Part shown: positions 60,261 to 64,000 of the stretch, in pieces | How the letters are laid out: every line of letters begins with the position of its first letter | How positions within the stretch are numbered: the stretch's first letter is position 1 | Origin: Nitrospira sp. | GTDB taxonomy: Bacteria; Nitrospirota; Nitrospiria; Nitrospirales; Nitrospiraceae | NCBI GenBank assembly: GCA_018242665.1 | Contig: JAFEBL010000003.1 | Coordinates: 1 to 64,000, forward strand | Length of the DNA stretch: 64,000 nt | Direction of reading: 5' to 3' | Notes under the pieces: model-generated | Databases searched by the model: none | Told to the model about the DNA's origin: nothing | What the model saw: the letters and a program-made list of their open reading frames with translations, nothing else | Position numbers and translations under genes: made by a program

Positions 60261-62090
60261 ATGAGTCCCTCAGCCGAATCAGCCAAAACCGCCGCAGAAA
60301 CCCATCTTCAACGCACCCTGACTTCCGTGCTCAACGGCTTGCCGGCCGACGCCGCCTTGGTGGCGATTTTCCATCAGGAGCAAGGACCGCTGACCACACA
60401 GGTGCATCGAGGGTTCACGCCGCGCGATGTCCAGTCCATTGTCCGCACGCTCTCCTCGCAGAAAGTACTGACCGCCATCCCGGCCGGCAACGATCCTGAC
60501 GCCTCACGCACCTTGCGGCTCCGGCTGGTCACGCCCGGCGCCAAATCCCTGCTGGGAGTGCCGCTCCGCCAGCGCAACCGCACCTACGGCTTCCTCGTCA
60601 TCGGACGAAAAGACAACGCCGTGTTTGCGAAAAAAGATAAGACGATGCTCGAGCAGACCAGCGACGACATCACGAAGGCGCTGGAACGGGATAACCTCTT
60701 TGATCTGAATATGCTGTTGAGCCGGCCATTGGTCGTGCAGGAGCCACAGCCGGTCGTGGCCGTCCAGGATGCCTTCAACCAGCCGACATCCCATGCGACC
60801 CCGGAGATTCAAGGCAAAATCGTCGCCCTGCTCAATGAACTGGACCAGACCCTGGCATTTGATCGCGCCTGGATCGGCGCCTATGACCCACTCGCCGGCA
60901 ACGTCGAGGTGCTCGGTATCGCCGGGGAACAAAAGACCGACCCCAAAGATCAGAAAAAGGATCTGAAAGCCGGCCAGCGCCTGACGCTCGATGCCTCAGC
61001 CGCCGGCTGGGTGGTGCGTCACCGGAAGCCACGGGTCGATCATGACCTCGCCTCCACGCAAGGCCGCTTTCTCGATCACAAGCATTTGTATAAGGACCGC
61101 TTCCAGTCGTCGTTGGTCCTGCCATTTTTCCTGCGCGGGCAAGTCGGCGGCACGATCACGCTGGCCTCAAAGGAAGCAGACCGCTATGCGGTGACCGACG
61201 CCCGCTTGCTCGAGCCGATCAACCTCAAATTAGTGGATCTGCTCCAAGCTGCGCCGCCGGCGGCGACAGGCGCCGTCAAAACCGAAGGTGCGCCCGATGC
61301 CGAGCCCGGCTCCCCCGCACTGATTTCGGCTGAACCGGTCATCAGAAAGCAGGAGCGTCAGGCCGCGATCGGAGAGTTCAGCGCCTTCCTCGCTACAGAA
61401 ATCCGCGAGCCATTGGGGTCCATTCGCGCGCAATTGGAGGAAGTGACGGCAGAGGGCATTCTTGATTTCGACCCCCAGACCCGTGTCGAGAACGCCATGC
61501 GCGACCTGATTCGCATCGAGGCGATCCTCAATGAGATCCTCGACTTCGCCAAGCCACTGGACCTCAACCGCCGTCTCTGCCGCGTCCCCGAAATGGTCGA
61601 AAACGCCCTGACCGTGGTGGCCACGGAACTGGAAGCCACCCGCATTCAAGTCGTCAAGGAGTATCCCGGTGTATTGGCGCCGGTGCGGGCCGATGAAGCC
61701 AAGATGCAGCAAGTCTTCTTGAGCATTTTCAAGAATGCCATCGAAGCGATGACGCCCGGCGGCATCCTGACCATCAGCATGAGCAACCAGCGGTCTGGAA
61801 AACATCTGGAAGTCCAGATCCTCATCAAGAACAACGGGGCACCGATCCCGCCGGAACATGTGGACAAGGTGTTTGAGCCGTTCTTCACGACGAAACGTTC
61901 CGGCACCGGTCTTGGCTTGGCAACCGTGAAAAAGATTGTGGAAGAACATCAGGGCAGCATTGGCATTGCCGGCACCCCCGGCGAGGGCACAACCGTGACC
62001 ATTCGCCTACCCGGCGTCAGCCGTGGGCCTGCGCACCGCTATCGTGGCCGCGGACGCCGCCCACCGCGTCGTCCCACCGCCGCATCCTAA
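60261..62090 (+). CDS. GAF-domain histidine-kinase-like protein lacking the phospho-acceptor His
   Basis: 609 residues. Two GAF-like domains (about 20-150 and 175-330), then the kinase core. Where HisKA proteins have A-H-E-I-R-x-P-L, this has FLATEIREPLGSI, so the phospho-accepting His is Thr. The ATPase half has an N-box (SIFKNAIEAMTPGG) and G2 (GTGLGLATVKKIVEEHQG), but G1 is NNGAPI where DxGxG is expected. It is probably a pseudokinase or works by other means. No response regulator is adjacent. AGAGG precedes ATG 60261. Confidence 0.85.
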   Translation: MSPSAESAKTAAETHLQRTLTSVLNGLPADAALVAIFHQEQGPLTTQVHRGFTPRDVQSIVRTLSSQKVLTAIPAGNDPDASRTLRLRLVTPGAKSLLGVPLRQRNRTYGFLVIGRKDNAVFAKKDKTMLEQTSDDITKALERDNLFDLNMLLSRPLVVQEPQPVVAVQDAFNQPTSHATPEIQGKIVALLNELDQTLAFDRAWIGAYDPLAGNVEVLGIAGEQKTDPKDQKKDLKAGQRLTLDASAAGWVVRHRKPRVDHDLASTQGRFLDHKHLYKDRFQSSLVLPFFLRGQVGGTITLASKEADRYAVTDARLLEPINLKLVDLLQAAPPAATGAVKTEGAPDAEPGSPALISAEPVIRKQERQAAIGEFSAFLATEIREPLGSIRAQLEEVTAEGILDFDPQTRVENAMRDLIRIEAILNEILDFAKPLDLNRRLCRVPEMVENALTVVATELEATRIQVVKEYPGVLAPVRADEAKMQQVFLSIFKNAIEAMTPGGILTISMSNQRSGKHLEVQILIKNNGAPIPPEHVDKVFEPFFTTKRSGTGLGLATVKKIVEEHQGSIGIAGTPGEGTTVTIRLPGVSRGPAHRYRGRGRRPPRRPTAAS

Positions 62091-62253
62091 TTCCTCCTGC
62101 GTCTTCCGTCGAACAAGCGGTTGGCAATGGCAATCGACCTTATTTTGCCGCGTCACCCCTCTGTTTCACCAAGCTGAACGTTCTAGACTTCACGCATTGC
62201 AAGGCAACCGCCATTCTTGATCTCAAAGGCCGGGCAAGGTGAGCCTCCTCCTG

Positions 62254-62285
62254 CGCGCGTCCAACGAGGGCCTTCCAAGGCCGCG
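62254..62285 (+). repeat. Short palindromic repeat around GGCCTT-cc-AAGGCC, copy 2
   Basis: GCGCGTCCAACGAGGGCC followed by TTCCAAGGCCGCG; near-identical to the minus-strand copy at 55279-55311. The flanks of the two copies differ, so the unit is about 31 bases. Confidence 0.6.
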
Positions 62286-62430
62286 TCCCGCTTACCCAAT
62301 TGCCCCGCACACCTGCGGGTGGTCGTCGAAGCCGTCCATCTGCGCGCATGGGCCGAGCACATTCCTATTGTGCGCGGTCTGCGAGCAACTGGGTGGCCTC
62401 AGGACCACCCGCTCCCCTCCCCCTTTATTC

Positions 62431-62459
62431 TTGACACAGCTTCTTCGGGCAGCTAAGAT
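62431..62459 (+). promoter_or_regulatory. Promoter of the small exported protein
   Basis: TTGACA (62431-62436), 17-base spacer, TAAGAT (62454-62459), transcription from about 62466 and a leader of about 69 bases ending in AAGGAG before ATG 62535. Confidence 0.75.
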
Positions 62460-62534
62460 TCCGGCACTCTTAAGGCTTTTAACGTCTATATTCTCGACCA
62501 CCATACTTTCACATTCTTTCAAAGGAGTAGGGGT

Positions 62535-62903
62535 ATGAAACTCGTGATCGGCAGCGTCGCGACCCTTGCAGGTGTTTTGTTTCTGTGTTCGATGGCCTCC
62601 GCAAACCCGGCGCTGTTGCCGAAGCACGAAGGTTATCCGATGAAGAACGACGGCAGCCCGGTGAACGGACAGCCGACCGCCAATGATCCGGGACAGGGCG
62701 ACGCGCGCGGGGAATCCACCCTGCTCAAGTCTGCCAATTCGTCCTCCAAGCATGCCGAGCAGAAGTTGACCAAGACGGACAATGCGCGCATCACCGAAGG
62801 CCAGGGCGCAGGCCGCTTGCCGAACGTGCAGGGTCCGCAGATCAAGATCGAGCCACCTGTGACCTCCGCGACCAAGATCACCGGCGAGCGCAAGATCGAC
62901 TAA
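62535..62903 (+). CDS. Small exported protein, unknown family
   Basis: 122 residues. Signal peptide MKLVIGSVATLAGVLFLCSM-ASA, then a low-complexity polar chain rich in Gly, Asn, Lys and Pro (GYPMKNDGSPVNGQPTANDP, GRLPNVQGPQIKIEPPV), probably unfolded. It has its own strong promoter, AAGGAG ribosome site and a textbook terminator, so expression is likely high. Function unknown. Confidence 0.78.
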   Translation: MKLVIGSVATLAGVLFLCSMASANPALLPKHEGYPMKNDGSPVNGQPTANDPGQGDARGESTLLKSANSSSKHAEQKLTKTDNARITEGQGAGRLPNVQGPQIKIEPPVTSATKITGERKID

Positions 62904-62932
62904 TTCTCGTTTTCTAGATTCTGTGCTACGAA

Positions 62933-62962
62933 GGGGAAGCCGTACTCCGGCTTCCCCTTTTT
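62933..62962 (+). terminator. Rho-independent terminator
   Basis: Stem GGGGAAGCCG (62933-62942) and CGGCTTCCCC (62948-62957), five-base loop, then TTTTT (62958-62962). It ends the small exported gene and its T-run touches the stop codon of the DNA glycosylase gene on the other strand. Confidence 0.9.
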
Positions 62963-63542
62963 ATTTCTTGGGGAGCGACCGTTTGACATTGGGACGGCGG
63001 GGGCTTGACGTCTCCGTCTCCAAACGAAACCGCCACGGTTTGTGAGCCCACTCCCCAGCATAGTCTACCCCGATACGCGGATGGCAGTTGAGCAAGCCGT
63101 CCTGGAGGGCCTCGCCGCGATCCTCAAACCAGAGGGACTGGCCGAGCGTCAGATCGCAACGATTCAGCCGGCGGTCGATATCGAACGCGCGGGTCAACCG
63201 TCCTGGTCCATCGATGAGTGTCCCTTCGCATTCCACCGCTCGCAGAAGGATCGCCGCCGGAAATCCTTCCTGTTCCGTGACCACATTCAGCATTTCATAC
63301 ATGCCATAGCAAAGGTAGACATAGGCATGGCCGGGCGGACCGAACAACACGTCCGTTCGTACCGTCCGTCCCTTCGAAGCATGACAGGCCTTATCCTCCG
63401 TGCCGATGTAGGCCTCCACTTCGATGATTCTTCCACTCGTCAGCCGACCGTCTCGCTCACGCAGGAGATACTTTCCGACCAACGAACGAGCCACGTCGAG
63501 GGTCGGTCGATTGAAATACTCACGAGGCAAGATCATCGCCAC
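62961..63542 (-). CDS. 3-methyladenine DNA glycosylase (AAG/MPG family)
   Basis: 193 residues. Typical AAG sequence: ILPREYFNRPTLDVARSLVGK, GRIIEVEAYIGTEDKACHAS (with the catalytic Glu), FGPPGHAYVYLCYGMYEMLNVV and ILLRAVE followed by DGPGRLTRAFDI. It excises alkylated purines and hypoxanthine by base flipping. Length is normal. Start ATG 63542 or the third codon. Confidence 0.94.
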   Translation of the reverse strand: MAMILPREYFNRPTLDVARSLVGKYLLRERDGRLTSGRIIEVEAYIGTEDKACHASKGRTVRTDVLFGPPGHAYVYLCYGMYEMLNVVTEQEGFPAAILLRAVECEGTLIDGPGRLTRAFDIDRRLNRCDLTLGQSLWFEDRGEALQDGLLNCHPRIGVDYAGEWAHKPWRFRLETETSSPRRPNVKRSLPKK

Positions 63543-63620
63543 TCCAAAGCAACGTATCCAGACGAGCTCGAATCGTAAATGTTCATGAGCCGTCGTTTCA
63601 ATCGAGGGGAAGTGGCCGGC

Positions 63621-64000
63621 TCAAAAATATTGGGTGATGCCCACCTGCACCAACCAATTCTGAACCGGCACGAACAGATGCGCGGCGTCCACCCTCAACA
63701 GGGTATTGGATAAAAATGTTGGGATCACGCGCAGGCCAGCCCCAACATTGACCGCGCCTTGCCAGGCCCGCACCTGCCCGGTTTCCGTGAACGACTCAAA
63801 GGCTCCGGCGTCCGAGAACAGGACACCTTGTAGAGCCCACCGTGGCGCAACCTTGACCGCGTGACGAAGTTCAACATTCGCATAGCTGTGTGTCCGGTTG
63901 CGATACAGATTGTCGGAAAGCCCCCGAACCCCGGTGATACTGCCGAGTAGCAGGCTATGGTTGGGATTGCCGCTGTTGTTGACGGCCTCAGCCACGGCGT
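63621..64000 (-). CDS. Omp85/BamA-like outer membrane barrel, C-terminal fragment
   Basis: About 126 residues, continuing beyond the right window edge. LGSITGVRGLSDNLYRNRTH includes the VRGL/F-type loop-6 motif of the Omp85 family, ELRHAVKV and LQGVLFSDAGAF are the following barrel strands, and the chain ends with aromatic QYF as outer-membrane proteins do. Which Omp85 subfamily it belongs to cannot be told from this part. Confidence 0.75.
   Translation of the reverse strand, partial: AVAEAVNNSGNPNHSLLLGSITGVRGLSDNLYRNRTHSYANVELRHAVKVAPRWALQGVLFSDAGAFESFTETGQVRAWQGAVNVGAGLRVIPTFLSNTLLRVDAAHLFVPVQNWLVQVGITQYF

Larger units (their letters stand above)
62091..62534. other. 444-base spacer with repeat and promoter
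   Basis: Contains the palindromic repeat at 62254-62285, a GC-rich hairpin CCGCACacctGCGG (62313-62326) and the promoter at 62431. 62091-62250 shows no gene that I can support. Confidence 0.5.

Overview
The window reads as a contiguous piece of a GC-rich bacterial chromosome, most likely from a Nitrospira-type organism (Nitrospirota). This rests on gene content and on the style of the intergenic repeats, not on a database search. I see no rRNA, tRNA, CRISPR array, insertion sequence or prophage. Both window edges cut genes: ftsA on the left and an Omp85/BamA-like barrel protein on the right.

Layout. (1) 1-15304, minus strand: an almost complete division and cell wall (dcw) operon, read rsmH-ftsL-ftsI-murE-murF-mraY-murD-ftsW-murG-murC-murB-ddl-ftsQ-ftsA. 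It is driven by a strong sigma70-type promoter with an MraZ-type operator just behind it, but no mraZ gene lies there. asnS is upstream. (2) 17009-22381: a secreted repeat protein, a BNR-repeat lipoprotein, yajQ, cstA and a PilZ protein. (3) 22461-38056, minus strand: a 15.6-kb envelope-glycan locus, mostly with overlapping genes. It starts with a phosphonate module (two-subunit phosphonopyruvate decarboxylase, AEP-type aminotransferase, cytidylyltransferase, CDP-alcohol phosphotransferase) and continues with a UPF0104-type membrane protein, four glycosyltransferases, a Wzx-type flippase, a LarA-type nickel-pincer racemase homologue, an FkbM methyltransferase and a GT39-like membrane glycosyltransferase. 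PEP mutase, the usual entry enzyme for phosphonates, is not in the window. (4) 38200-44517, plus strand: two tandem paralogous exported proteins, then a TetR-RND efflux operon with a palindromic operator. (5) 44595-55190: small accessory genes, including an SCP2-domain protein, a divergent AdoMet decarboxylase-like protein, a flavin reductase, an M50 protease, an alpha/beta hydrolase, lipoprotein and hypothetical genes. (6) 55578-60058, plus strand: polyprenyl synthase, hpnA-like epimerase and a CruF-like membrane protein (isoprenoid genes), then a cytochrome c and two small envelope proteins. (7) 60261-64000: a histidine-kinase-like protein without the phospho-acceptor histidine, a small exported protein, a 3-methyladenine DNA glycosylase and the Omp85-like C-terminus.

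Two unexpected signals stand out. The first is the phosphonate/LarA/glycan locus, which predicts an aminoethylphosphonate-type decoration on a lipid or surface glycan. The second is a family of seven intergenic elements of about 120 bp, each a nested palindrome. Stem sequences differ between copies but pairing is kept, the junction sequences are conserved, and one further copy is degenerate. This points to a structured RNA or DNA element under selection.
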